In this document: in pieces, positions 50,125 to 58,725 of the stretch
How the letters are laid out: every line of letters starts with the position of its first letter
Position numbering within the stretch: position 1 is the first letter of the stretch
Source of the DNA: Candidatus Geothrix odensensis
GTDB lineage: Bacteria > Acidobacteriota > Holophagae > Holophagales > Holophagaceae
DNA: 64,000 nucleotides
NCBI GenBank assembly: GCA_016714685.1
Contig: JADKCH010000003.1
Location: 124,001 to 188,000 of the forward strand
Reading direction: 5' to 3'
Notes under the pieces: generated by a model
The model's database searches: none
Seen by the model: only the letters and a program-made list of their open reading frames with translations
What the model was told of the DNA's origin: nothing
Program-made: the position numbers and the translations under genes

Positions 50125-51417
50125 TCAGCGCAGCAGCTTCCTAAGCGTCCGGATCCGTTCCACCTCCACGAGACGGACCATCAGCACCCGGTCGCCCACC
50201 CAGATCCAGGCCACACCGAGCGGCTCCCGCAGCGCGACCTCCGGGCCTCGCGGCAGCCAGCCCTTCACGGAAGCCCGGAGCTCCATGGCCGCGCGCCACT
50301 CGGCGCGGTAGGTTTCGAACAGCGCCTGCCGCTGCCGTTCCGGTGGCAGGGAGCTCTCATTCCAGCGCTGGTCCCAGGCGTCGACGGCGCCGGTGTCGCG
50401 CCAGGCCCAGGCGGCGTCCCAGGCCGGCCAGGGCAGCGCGTCGGCCGCCACCTCGGTCCAGTCGGCCCGGACCAGGGAGCTGAGCTTGCGGACCATCCCC
50501 TCTTCCGGGAGGGCCTCCACCAGAGCCATGCGCTGGGGCGGGTGGGCATTCAGCATGCCGGGGCCCGCCGCCAGGCGTCGCCAGCGGCCGCCCTCCAGGG
50601 CCCAGAGGGTCCACCCCTGGGAGCCACCATGCCAGAGGCGGCCCCCGGTCGGCATCCACACGCGGTCTCCGGCGCGCCACGGGATCTCCAGCCGCAGGCC
50701 CGGGAGGTCCCGGCCATCCTCGGACAGGGCCTCCAGCTTCGTGGCGATTCCTTTTGGTGGCGGTGGCAGGCCGACCTCATCCCAGGCCGCGAGGGTCGCT
50801 TCCCCGGGCTCCGCGTCCATGGGGAGCGCACTGAGCAGCAGCCGCGACTCACCGGGTTCGAAGAAGCCCACCAGCACCGCCCGGCCATCCCAGCTGAAGC
50901 GGCTCCAGGGACCGGACTGCGCGGACCAGAGGACGCGGCCCTCCGGCACTTCGAGCAGACGGGTCTCGAAGCGGCCCGGCCCCATCTGCAAGGTCACGAG
51001 CAGGCGGTTGCCCTTCGCCGGATCCAGTCGGGCCGAGCAGAGCGGGGCGTCGAAGCGGTAGTGCCGCCACTCGAGCCCTCGCCATAGCACCACCTCGCTA
51101 CGGCCCTCCGGGCCATTCAGCGCGAGCCCCTGGTCTGCCAGGTACGGGGAGGCCGGCTCCCAGGGCGTGCCAAAGCCGCCCTCGAAGGGCCAGGCATCCG
51201 GCTGGTCCGGATCCTGGGCGCCCTGGAAACGGGGCGCCCAGCCGTCCGTCAGACGATATTCCGACTGCGCCTCATAGCCACCCAGGTTCATGATCACCGG
51301 AGCCTCCGGGGCGCCGACGCCCCCCTCGCTGACCGGACGCGGCGCCTGCACCACCGCGAAGAGCAGCAGCATGGCGGCGATGAAGAGGCTGGCGATGATG
51401 TACCGTTGGGGGATCAC
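50125..51417 (-). CDS. Membrane-anchored protein of unknown function
   Basis: A 430-residue protein with one N-terminal helix (YIIASLFIAAMLLLFAVVQA) that anchors it with the rest in the periplasm. The body is rich in Trp, Gly, Pro and short beta-like strands (WRHYRFDAPLCSARLDPAKG, WSRFSWDGRAVLVGFFEPGE), suggesting a beta-propeller-like fold. No family was recognised. It is divergent from the CYTH gene. Confidence 0.7.
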   Translation of the reverse strand: MIPQRYIIASLFIAAMLLLFAVVQAPRPVSEGGVGAPEAPVIMNLGGYEAQSEYRLTDGWAPRFQGAQDPDQPDAWPFEGGFGTPWEPASPYLADQGLALNGPEGRSEVVLWRGLEWRHYRFDAPLCSARLDPAKGNRLLVTLQMGPGRFETRLLEVPEGRVLWSAQSGPWSRFSWDGRAVLVGFFEPGESRLLLSALPMDAEPGEATLAAWDEVGLPPPPKGIATKLEALSEDGRDLPGLRLEIPWRAGDRVWMPTGGRLWHGGSQGWTLWALEGGRWRRLAAGPGMLNAHPPQRMALVEALPEEGMVRKLSSLVRADWTEVAADALPWPAWDAAWAWRDTGAVDAWDQRWNESSLPPERQRQALFETYRAEWRAAMELRASVKGWLPRGPEVALREPLGVAWIWVGDRVLMVRLVEVERIRTLRKLLR

Positions 51418-51426
51418 AAGGGGTCC

Positions 51427-51440
51427 GGTGCCTTTGCACC
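51427..51440. repeat. Small hairpin in divergent promoter region
   Basis: GGTGC-CTTT-GCACC forms a perfect 5-bp stem between the divergent genes at 51417 and 51475. GGGGTCCGG and CCGGTCCCC also flank this region (51420-51428, 51465-51473), pairing with one mismatch. They may be operator-like; function unknown. Confidence 0.3.
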
Positions 51441-51474
51441 ATCATGCCCCAGCCCGGCGGGAGGCCGGTCCCCG

Positions 51475-51999
51475 ATGAAGCACAAATCCCCCATCGAGAC
51501 CGAGCTGAAGCTGCGCATCCCGGCCACCGGCCCTTACCGCGCCCTGCTGGAAGCCCTCGGCTTCCATGAAGTCCATCCGGCCCAGGCCGAGGTGAGCGTG
51601 CTCTGGGACCGGAACGGGGAGCTCCGCGCCACGGGCTCCGCCCTGCGCACGCGGTCCTACGCGGGCCAGTCCCGGCTCACCTGGAAGGGCCCCAAAGTGC
51701 CGGACCCCATCCTGAAGATCCGCCCTGAACAGGAAAGCGGCATCGAGAACCCTGAAGCCCTGGATGCCATCCTCCGCGCCCTCGGCTACGCCCCCGTCCT
51801 GCGGATGGAGAAGTCCCGCGCCGTCTGGGAGCGGGCGGAGCTGGAGGCCTGCCTCGATGAGACGCCCTTCGGCTGCTACCTCGAGCTGGAGGGCGAGCCT
51901 CAGGCCATCCGGGCCGCCATGGAGAGCCTGGGCCTCGCCCCCGATCGCGCCGAGCCACGCAGCTACCCCGAGCTGTACGCCGCGCATGGACTTGGCTAA
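51475..51999 (+). CDS. CYTH-domain protein (class IV adenylate cyclase / thiamine triphosphatase family)
   Basis: A 174-residue CYTH tunnel protein. The signature ExExK appears as PIETELKLRI, followed by LRTRSYAGQSRLTWKGPK and LRMEKSRAVWERAELEACLD, with CYLELEG near the end. Members bind triphosphates and act as adenylate cyclases or tripolyphosphatases; the specific activity cannot be told. The ATG at 51475 begins directly before the motif. Confidence 0.85.
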   Translation: MKHKSPIETELKLRIPATGPYRALLEALGFHEVHPAQAEVSVLWDRNGELRATGSALRTRSYAGQSRLTWKGPKVPDPILKIRPEQESGIENPEALDAILRALGYAPVLRMEKSRAVWERAELEACLDETPFGCYLELEGEPQAIRAAMESLGLAPDRAEPRSYPELYAAHGLG

Positions 52000-52004
52000 A
52001 AGGG

Positions 52005-52089
52005 CTGGTCGCGGGAAACGTGGAAGGCGCGGAAAATCGACGGTCCCCCATTCGCGGTTTCTGCGAATTTCCGGGCCTTCCGCGACCAG
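52005..52089. terminator. Long nested hairpin between convergent genes
   Basis: CTGGTCGCGG (52005-52014) pairs perfectly with CCGCGACCAG (52080-52089). Inside, GGAAGGCGCGGAAA (52022-52035) pairs with TTTCCGGGCCTTCC (52068-52081) with one mismatch. The innermost ATTCGC/GCGAAT (52050-52055/52063-52068) adds a short stem. On the minus strand the outer arm is followed by CCCTTTT, so it can terminate the MetB-like gene. The structure is longer than a simple terminator needs to be. Confidence 0.6.
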
Positions 52090-52093
52090 GCTT

Positions 52094-53248
52094 CTAGACC
52101 TTCAACACCCGATCCAGATCATCGATGAGGTCACGCACATCCTCCACGCCCACGCTGAGGCGCAGCAGGTTGTCGTTGATGCCCAGGCGCTGGCGGTCGG
52201 CCTCGGGCACGCTGCCGTGGGTCATGCTGGCCGGATGGCAGACCAGGCTCTCCACGCCGCCCAGGCTCTCGGCCAGCGCGAACACCTTGAAAGTGGAGGC
52301 CATGCGCCTCGTCCGCTCGGCATCTCCGGTGTCGAAGCTCACGATGCCGGAGAAGCCCTTCATCTGCTGCTTGGCCAGGGCGTGCTGGGGGTGGGATTCC
52401 AGGCCGGGGTAGTAGACGGCTTTGAGGTCCTTGCGGCCCTCCAGCCAGCGGGCGATGGTGAGGGCGCTGGCATTGTGACGCTCCATGCGCAGGTGCAGGG
52501 TCTTGGTGCCGCGCAGGATGAGCCACGACTCCATGGGGGAGAGGATGCCGCCGGCGGCCTTCTGGTGGAAGCGCAGGCCCTCGGCGAGGTCCTCGCGGTT
52601 GGTGATGGCGATGCCGCCGATGGAGTCGCTGTGGCCGTTGAGGTACTTCGTGGTGGAGTGGAAGACCAGGTCGGCGCCCAGCTCCAGGGGCCGCTGGTTG
52701 TAGGGCGTGGCGAAGGTGTTGTCCACGGCCAGCACGGCGGTGCAGCCCATCAGGGTCATCACCTGCCGCACACCGGGGATGTCCGTGAGGCCGAGCATGG
52801 GGTTGGTAGGCGTCTCCAGCATCACCAGCTTGGTGTTGGGCCGCAGGGCGGCCTTGAAGGCCGCCAGGTCGCCGGTATCCACCTGGGTATAGGTGAGGCC
52901 GAAGCGGGTCATCACCTTGTCCAGCAGGCGGAAGGTGCCGCCGTAGACGTTGTCACCCAGCACCACGTGATCGCCGCTGGAGAGCTGCTCGAAGATGGCC
53001 TGTACCGCCGCCATGCCGGAGCCGAAGGCCATGCCGTGGGCGCCGCCTTCGAGCGCAGCCAGGTTGGCCTCCACCGCATCGCGGGTGGGGTTGCGCACGC
53101 GGGCGTAGTCGAAGCCCTTGTTGAGGCCCAGCCCTTCCTGGATGTAGGTGCTGGTGAAATAGACGGGCGTCATGATGGCCCCGTTGGTGGGATCCGGCGC
53201 CTGGCCGGCGTGGATGCAGAGCGTGTCGAAGCGGCCTTTGTGGTCCAT
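52094..53248 (-). CDS. metB: Cystathionine gamma-synthase/lyase-family PLP enzyme
   Basis: A 384-residue Cys/Met-metabolism PLP enzyme. The Schiff-base Lys is in LVFHSTTKYLNGHSDSIGG. Other motifs are YARVRNPTRDAVEANLAALE, FGSGMAAVQAI, LETPTNPML and ESLVCHPASMTHGSV. It joins or splits cystathionine in the methionine/cysteine pathway; synthase and lyase cannot be separated by eye, so the symbol is tentative. GGAAGG is seven bases before the ATG. It is divergent from a small lipoprotein gene. Confidence 0.9.
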   Translation of the reverse strand: MDHKGRFDTLCIHAGQAPDPTNGAIMTPVYFTSTYIQEGLGLNKGFDYARVRNPTRDAVEANLAALEGGAHGMAFGSGMAAVQAIFEQLSSGDHVVLGDNVYGGTFRLLDKVMTRFGLTYTQVDTGDLAAFKAALRPNTKLVMLETPTNPMLGLTDIPGVRQVMTLMGCTAVLAVDNTFATPYNQRPLELGADLVFHSTTKYLNGHSDSIGGIAITNREDLAEGLRFHQKAAGGILSPMESWLILRGTKTLHLRMERHNASALTIARWLEGRKDLKAVYYPGLESHPQHALAKQQMKGFSGIVSFDTGDAERTRRMASTFKVFALAESLGGVESLVCHPASMTHGSVPEADRQRLGINDNLLRLSVGVEDVRDLIDDLDRVLKV

Positions 53249-53291
53249 GGCGCTATCCTTCCGTGATCGTCCAGTGTGATGGGGTGGGAGC

Positions 53292-53705
53292 ATGAGGAAA
53301 AGGATTGCGTCGGTTTGCGTCCTGACGGCCCTCGCGGCTTGCCGATCCGACAATCCCGAGGCCCAGGTTCGGAAGGCCTTCGAGGCCTGCCGGGCGGCCG
53401 TGGAAGCCGGGGACGCCGGCGCCGCCGGGGCGCCCCTGGACCCGGCCTTTCGCGGTCCGGACGGCATGGACCGCGCCATGGCCCGGATGTTCCTTCTGAG
53501 CACCCTCCGGCGGGAGAAAATCGGGGTGACCGTGCTCCGCAATGAGGTGGCCGTGCAGGGGAACGAGGCCACCCAGGAGGTGGACTTGGTCCTAACCAGC
53601 CGCAGTGGCGGGCTGCTGCCTCAGGATGCCTCCCACCGCGGCTTCCGCCTGACCTGGCGCAAACGCCAGAGCGAGTGGCTGCTGCAGGAGGTTCAGTCCC
53701 TCTGA
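53292..53705 (+). CDS. Small lipoprotein, NTF2-like, function unknown
   Basis: A 137-residue lipoprotein (signal MRKRIASVCVLTALAAC). The mature part has a helix (EAQVRKAFEACRAAVEAGD) followed by alternating strands ending FRLTWRKRQSEWLLQEVQSL. This is typical of small NTF2/DUF4878-like folds. It overlaps the 3' end of the convergent kinase gene by 13 bases. Confidence 0.75.
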   Translation: MRKRIASVCVLTALAACRSDNPEAQVRKAFEACRAAVEAGDAGAAGAPLDPAFRGPDGMDRAMARMFLLSTLRREKIGVTVLRNEVAVQGNEATQEVDLVLTSRSGGLLPQDASHRGFRLTWRKRQSEWLLQEVQSL

Positions 53706-55213
53706 ACCCGCCCCGGCCAGGCCCCCTGCCCCGGTCGCATCGTACCCACCGGCAGCTCGGCGGCCAGGGATTCGCGCACCTCCAGCGGCAGACGGCGCTC
53801 CCGCCGCTCCTCCCGCAGCATGGCCTGGAAGGAGGAGAAGGCCAGCAGTTGGATCGGCCTCACGCCCTGCTCCCTGCCGGCGGCCAGGACGCCCGGCATC
53901 TCCTGGTAGCGGCCCAGTCCGTAGAGCGCGACGGCCTTGAGGGCGTAGGCCCGGGAGTTCGTGGGGTGTTCCCGGAGCACGCGGTCGCACTGGGCGAGGC
54001 TGCCCTGGGGTTGATCCACCATGCCTCTGGCGGCCTCGTTGAGCAGGTCCGCCACCTCCAACTCCGATAGGCGCGGTGGGACCTTGACCCTTGAGTTGGT
54101 CCCGGGGGTCGCCTTGGGGGCAGGCGCGCCCCCTCGGGGCTCCGGCTTCGTGGCCTCCGGCGTCGAGACAGATGGATCCGGAATGGATGTGGCTGGAGCC
54201 GGCAGGGTGATGAGCCGCGGCGCCTTCGCCTGGTTCAGCCAGGCCCAGGTCCCCACGCCGCCGGCCAGGAGGGTGGTAGCCACGGCGATCCAGGGCCACG
54301 GATTGCGGGGTTTCCGCCCGAGAGCCGCCGCGACGGGTGGCGCCGAAGCCCTGGGCAGGGTCCGGGTGGGCTGGGTGCCCGGCATGCCAGCCCAGGCGGG
54401 ATCCGTCGCATCGCGCAGGGCGCGGGCCATGGCCTCCCCGGACTGGAAGCGCTGGGCCGGATCCTTCGCCAGGGCCTTGGCCAGCAGCTGGCCCACCTGG
54501 GGGCTGAGGCCGCGGAGGTCCCCGGCTGCGAGGGGCGACGGCTCTTCGTTCACCAGGCGGTAGAGGATGGTCGCGGTGGTGTCCCCCTCGAAGGGGCGGC
54601 GCCCCGCCAGGGCCTCATAGAGCATCACCCCCACGGCGAAGAGGTCGCTGCGCGGGTCCGGCGTGCCCGTCTTGATGTATTCCGGCGCCATGTAGCCGAA
54701 GGTGCCGAGCAGGGTGCCCGTGCCGGTCATGTCGGAGCCCGCCACCCGGGCGATGCCGAAGTCCATCACCTTGGCGTGGAGGCGATCGCCTTCTCGGCGC
54801 ACCCGGATATTGCTGGGCTTGATGTCTCGATGCAGCACGCCTTTCTGGTGGGCGTAGGCGAGACCGTCGCAGACCTGGGCGAGCACCTCCAGGGCCTCCA
54901 CCGGGGCCAGCACGCGATCGCGCAGCATGGCCTCCAGGTCCACGCCGGGCACGAACTCCATGGCCAGGTACAACACGCCCTGGTCCTCGCCAAATTCGTG
55001 GATGGTCACCAGGTTCGGGTGGCTCAGCGTGCCCGCCGCCCGGGCCTCGCGGGCGAAGCGCTCCCGTGCCTCCGCGCCCTGGGCCGCTTCCCGGTGGATG
55101 GTCTTGAGGGCCACCTCGCGACCGATGGCGGGATCCAGCCCCAGGAAGACCTCCCCCATGGCTCCCTGCCCCAGACGCTTCAGGATCTCGAACCGGCCCA
55201 GCCGTTGCTGCAT
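53693..55213 (-). CDS. Membrane-bound Ser/Thr protein kinase with C-terminal TPR-like domain
   Basis: A 506-residue Hanks-type kinase. The glycine loop GQGAMGEVFLG, VALK lysine, catalytic HRDIKPSNIRV, DFGIARV and APEYIKTG are intact. A membrane helix follows near 305 (PWPWIAVATTLLAGGVGTWA). A Pro-rich stretch leads to a C-terminal helical region with TPR-like features (LLNEAARGMVDQPQGSLAQC, YALKAVALYGLGRYQEM). The ATG at 55213 is chosen at the start of the kinase fold. The next kinase lies 60 bases upstream on the same strand. Confidence 0.92.
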   Translation of the reverse strand: MQQRLGRFEILKRLGQGAMGEVFLGLDPAIGREVALKTIHREAAQGAEARERFAREARAAGTLSHPNLVTIHEFGEDQGVLYLAMEFVPGVDLEAMLRDRVLAPVEALEVLAQVCDGLAYAHQKGVLHRDIKPSNIRVRREGDRLHAKVMDFGIARVAGSDMTGTGTLLGTFGYMAPEYIKTGTPDPRSDLFAVGVMLYEALAGRRPFEGDTTATILYRLVNEEPSPLAAGDLRGLSPQVGQLLAKALAKDPAQRFQSGEAMARALRDATDPAWAGMPGTQPTRTLPRASAPPVAAALGRKPRNPWPWIAVATTLLAGGVGTWAWLNQAKAPRLITLPAPATSIPDPSVSTPEATKPEPRGGAPAPKATPGTNSRVKVPPRLSELEVADLLNEAARGMVDQPQGSLAQCDRVLREHPTNSRAYALKAVALYGLGRYQEMPGVLAAGREQGVRPIQLLAFSSFQAMLREERRERRLPLEVRESLAAELPVGTMRPGQGAWPGRVQRD

Positions 55214-55273
55214 GTCACCACCTGAATGCCATGGAGCCCAAATCACCCCCTGCGGTTGCCCGGCACGGAAGCT

Positions 55274-56620
55274 TCAGAGCCCCAGGTACTCCATGAATTC
55301 GCCGTGCATATCGAGGGGCAGGCGGCAGGTCTGCATCTCTTCCGCCACCACCTGGTTGCAGCGGGGCACGGCCCGGAGCTCCGCCGAGGGGATGCCGCGG
55401 TCCCTGGCTTGGCGCAGGGTCTGCATCACTGCATCGAGGCGGCCCAGGCGGTAGTGGGTGACCAGGAGCATGGCGTGGGCCTTGGCATTTCTGGGGTCGA
55501 TCTGCAAGGCCTGGAGCAGCTGGTTCTTGGTGGTCTCCAGCACATCCTGGCGGACCTCGGCGCGACCATAGGGGCCGGTGCCCGAAGGGGCCTGGGCATC
55601 TCGCGCGGGCGCCCGGGACGCCGTCACGGGCCGGACGATCGCCCCGGAGCCCGTGACCCCCTTCGGGCCCGGCGCGGGACGAGGGGTGGGCCGCACCACC
55701 GACACGCCCCGGGGCGGAGTGGGCGGGGTGGGGCCGCGACCGGGAACCACCAGCCCCTTGATCTTCAGGGCCACGGTGGGGCGCTCCTGCTCCCAGCGCC
55801 AGGCCGTGTCCTTGGCCGCACGCAGCACGGCCGCCAGGTCCTCCGCGGTCTGGAAGCGGTTGGCTGGGTCCTTGGCCAGGGCGTGGTGGAGGATGCCCTG
55901 CACATCGCGGCTGATGCCCTGGAAGGCCGTGGGGGGCAGCGGCGTGGGGTTCTCGTGGAGCAGGCGGTAGATGACCGAGCCGGGGCTGGGGCCGTCGAAG
56001 GGCGGAATGCCCGTCAGGGACTCGTACAGGATCACGCCCACCGCGAAGAGGTCGCTGCGCGAGTCCGGCTTGCCGCTCTGCAGGTATTCCGGCGCCATGT
56101 AGTTCACGGTGCCGAAGACGGTGCCCTCGTCCGTGGTGTCGGTGTTGATGATCTTGGCCACGCCGAAGTCCAGCACCTTGGCCTGGAGGCTCTTCCCGTC
56201 CCACACCACCCGGATGTTCGAAGGCTTGATGTCCCGGTGCAGGATCTGGTGACGGTGCGCCATGGCCAGGCCATCACAGACCTGGGCCAGCACCTCGAGG
56301 GTGTCCTTGGGAGACAGCGTCCCGGCCCGGATGAGCGTGCCCAGGTCCTCGCCCTTCACCAGCTCCATGGCCAGGTAGAGGACGCCCTGCTCCTCGCCCA
56401 GTTCGTGGACCGTCACGATGTTCGGATGGTTCAGCACCCCGGCGGCGCGGGCCTCGGTGGCGAAGCGCTCCCGGGCCTGGGGCCCCATGCTGGCCGCCGT
56501 GTGGATGACCTTGATGGCCACCTCGCGGCCGATGATCGGATCGCGGCCCACGTAGACCTCACCCATGCTTCCCTGGGCGAGCAGCCGGACGATTTCGAAC
56601 TTGCCAAGACGCGTCAGCAC
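55274..56620 (-). CDS. Soluble Ser/Thr protein kinase
   Basis: A 448-residue Hanks-type kinase, paralogous to the one downstream. It has GQGSMGEVYVG-like loop AQGSMGEVYVGRD, VAIKVIH, HRDIKPSNIRV, DFGVAKI and APEYLQSGKPDSRSDLFAVG. Unlike its neighbour it has no obvious membrane helix; a Pro/Thr-rich stretch (about 280-340) leads to helices resembling TPRs (LLQALQIDPRNAKAHAMLLV). The two kinases look like a tandem duplication that diverged in localisation. Confidence 0.92.
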   Translation of the reverse strand: MLTRLGKFEIVRLLAQGSMGEVYVGRDPIIGREVAIKVIHTAASMGPQARERFATEARAAGVLNHPNIVTVHELGEEQGVLYLAMELVKGEDLGTLIRAGTLSPKDTLEVLAQVCDGLAMAHRHQILHRDIKPSNIRVVWDGKSLQAKVLDFGVAKIINTDTTDEGTVFGTVNYMAPEYLQSGKPDSRSDLFAVGVILYESLTGIPPFDGPSPGSVIYRLLHENPTPLPPTAFQGISRDVQGILHHALAKDPANRFQTAEDLAAVLRAAKDTAWRWEQERPTVALKIKGLVVPGRGPTPPTPPRGVSVVRPTPRPAPGPKGVTGSGAIVRPVTASRAPARDAQAPSGTGPYGRAEVRQDVLETTKNQLLQALQIDPRNAKAHAMLLVTHYRLGRLDAVMQTLRQARDRGIPSAELRAVPRCNQVVAEEMQTCRLPLDMHGEFMEYLGL

Positions 56621-56708
56621 GGGGCTTTCCGGTTGATGGTCCCCCGATCATCGGACGGGCCCGCCCCCCAGTCCAGGTCTTTTTCCCCCGTTGACAGAGC
56701 GTCCAGGA

Positions 56709-58712
56709 TCAGCCCTCCAGCCCCCGGAGCCAGGCCTCGTCGCGGATGGGGATGCCCAGGGCTTCGGCCTTGGCCAGCTTGGAACCAGCCTTCTCGCCGG
56801 CCAGCAGGAGCGTCGTCTTCGGCGACACGCTGCCCGTGACTTTGGCACCCAGCCGCTTCAGCCGGGCCTCGGCCTCCTCCCGGGACAGGCTCGGCAGCGT
56901 GCCGGTCACCACCGCGACTTCGCCGGAGAGCGGCAGCCCCGCAAGATCCCGGGGTGCGGGCGGCGCGGGCCGCACGCCCAGTTCCGCGAGTCGCGCGGGC
57001 AGCTCCGGATGCAGCGCCACGAAGGCGCGCAGCGCTGCGGCGACCTTGGGCCCCACTTCCTCCACGGCCTGGAGGCGTTGCTCGTCCGCGGCCCAGAGCG
57101 CCTCCAGCGTGGGATGCGCTTCCGCCAGCAGCTCGGCCGTGCGGGCGCCCACCATGGGGATGCCCAGGGCGTGGATCCACCGCGCCAGCGGCTTCCTGCG
57201 CGCCGCGTCGAGGGCCTGCAGCAGGTTCTGGGCAGATTTTTCGGCCATGCGTTCCAGGCCAGAGAGGTAGGCCAGCCCCAGCAGAGGCTCCTGCAGCAAG
57301 CTGAACAGCTCCCAGGGTTGCTGGAAGCGGTTGGAAGCCACCACCTGCTCCACCAGCGCCTCGCCCAGACCCTCGATGTCCAGGGCGGAGCGGCCGCCGA
57401 AGTGGAGCAGCCGTGCCGCCAGCTTGGCAGGGCACTCGGGGTTGAGGCAGCGGATGGCCACTTCGGCATCATCGGTCTTGCCCACCTCGCCGGCGCACTC
57501 GGGGCAAGCAGCGGGGATCTCCGTCGCCGGCAGGTCCCGCGCCTCCTCGCCCGGCACCAGAGCCACCACCTTGGGAATCACCTCCCCGCCCTTCTCGATG
57601 AACACGCGGTGCCCCACCCTCAGCCCCAGGCGCGCCAGCTCGTCGGCGTTGTGGAGGGTGGCCCGGCGCACGGTGGAGCCGGCCACCTCCACCGCCTCCA
57701 GCTCCGCCACGGGCGTGAGCTTGCCGCTGCGTCCCACCTGCCAGGTGATGCCCAGCACCGTGGTGGTCACCTGGGTGGCGGGGAACTTGAAGGCGATGGC
57801 CCACCGGGGCACGCGGTCGGTGGTGCCCAGGTACTGCTGCAGCGTGGGATCGAGCACCTTCAGCACCACGCCATCCGTGTCGAAGGGCAGCCGGAGCCGG
57901 GCCTCGGCCTGCCCCGTGATGAACGCCAGGACGTCCGCCAAGTCGCCCTCGCCATGGGCTGGCATCACGCCGAAACCCCAGGCGCCCAGCCGTGCCATGG
58001 ACTGCGCGTGATCACAGGCCTCGCCTTCGCTCCAGAGGACCTGCCAGGGCAGGAAGGACAGGCCCCGGGCCGCCACCTCGCGGCTGTCCAGCAGCTTCAT
58101 GGTGCCGCTGGCGGCGTTGCGGGGATTGGCGAAGCGCGCCTCGCCACGGGCATCCCGCTGGCGGTTCAGCTCCTCCCAGCGCTTGCGGGACAGGAAGACC
58201 TCGCCCCGCACCTCCAGCCGACCGGGTGCCTCCGGCGGCAGCCGAAGCGGAATGTCCGCGATGGTCCGGGCGTTCTCGGTGACCAGCTCCCCGGTCTCGC
58301 CATCGCCCCTGGTGAGGGCCTCCACCAGCTCGCGTCCTTCATAGCGCAGCGAGAGGGACAGGCCGTCCACCTTGAGCTCGGCCGCGTAGCGGGGTCCAGC
58401 CTCCGGCGCGAGCTTTCGCCACTTCACTTCCCACTCGCGCAGCTCGGCTTCCGAATAGGCGTTGTCGAGGCTGAGCATGGGCGTGGCATGGCGGCGCTTC
58501 TCGAAGGCCTCCACTGGCGGCGCGCCCACTCGACGGGTGGGGCTGTTGGGGTCGGCCAGGTCCGGGTGAGCCTCTTCCAAGGCTCGGAGCTCGCGCTCCA
58601 GTGCGTCGTACTCAACGTCCGAAACCGTGGGCTGATCCAGCACATAGTACCGATATCGGTGCGCCCGAACCTCATCCGCCAGGTCCTTCATCCGCTGCCG
58701 CAGGTCGGTCAT
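56709..58712 (-). CDS. ligA: NAD-dependent DNA ligase
   Basis: A 667-residue ligase that seals nicks in replication and repair. The adenylated Lys is at about 114 in ELKVDGLSLSL. A four-Cys zinc site (CPECAGEV, CLNPECPAK), helix-hairpin-helix repeats and a C-terminal BRCT domain (about 590-667) complete the usual layout. It starts 13 bases after the rodA stop, so it may be the last gene of the cell-shape operon. Confidence 0.97.
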   Translation of the reverse strand: MTDLRQRMKDLADEVRAHRYRYYVLDQPTVSDVEYDALERELRALEEAHPDLADPNSPTRRVGAPPVEAFEKRRHATPMLSLDNAYSEAELREWEVKWRKLAPEAGPRYAAELKVDGLSLSLRYEGRELVEALTRGDGETGELVTENARTIADIPLRLPPEAPGRLEVRGEVFLSRKRWEELNRQRDARGEARFANPRNAASGTMKLLDSREVAARGLSFLPWQVLWSEGEACDHAQSMARLGAWGFGVMPAHGEGDLADVLAFITGQAEARLRLPFDTDGVVLKVLDPTLQQYLGTTDRVPRWAIAFKFPATQVTTTVLGITWQVGRSGKLTPVAELEAVEVAGSTVRRATLHNADELARLGLRVGHRVFIEKGGEVIPKVVALVPGEEARDLPATEIPAACPECAGEVGKTDDAEVAIRCLNPECPAKLAARLLHFGGRSALDIEGLGEALVEQVVASNRFQQPWELFSLLQEPLLGLAYLSGLERMAEKSAQNLLQALDAARRKPLARWIHALGIPMVGARTAELLAEAHPTLEALWAADEQRLQAVEEVGPKVAAALRAFVALHPELPARLAELGVRPAPPAPRDLAGLPLSGEVAVVTGTLPSLSREEAEARLKRLGAKVTGSVSPKTTLLLAGEKAGSKLAKAEALGIPIRDEAWLRGLEG

Positions 58713-58725
58713 GCCACCCTCGCCC

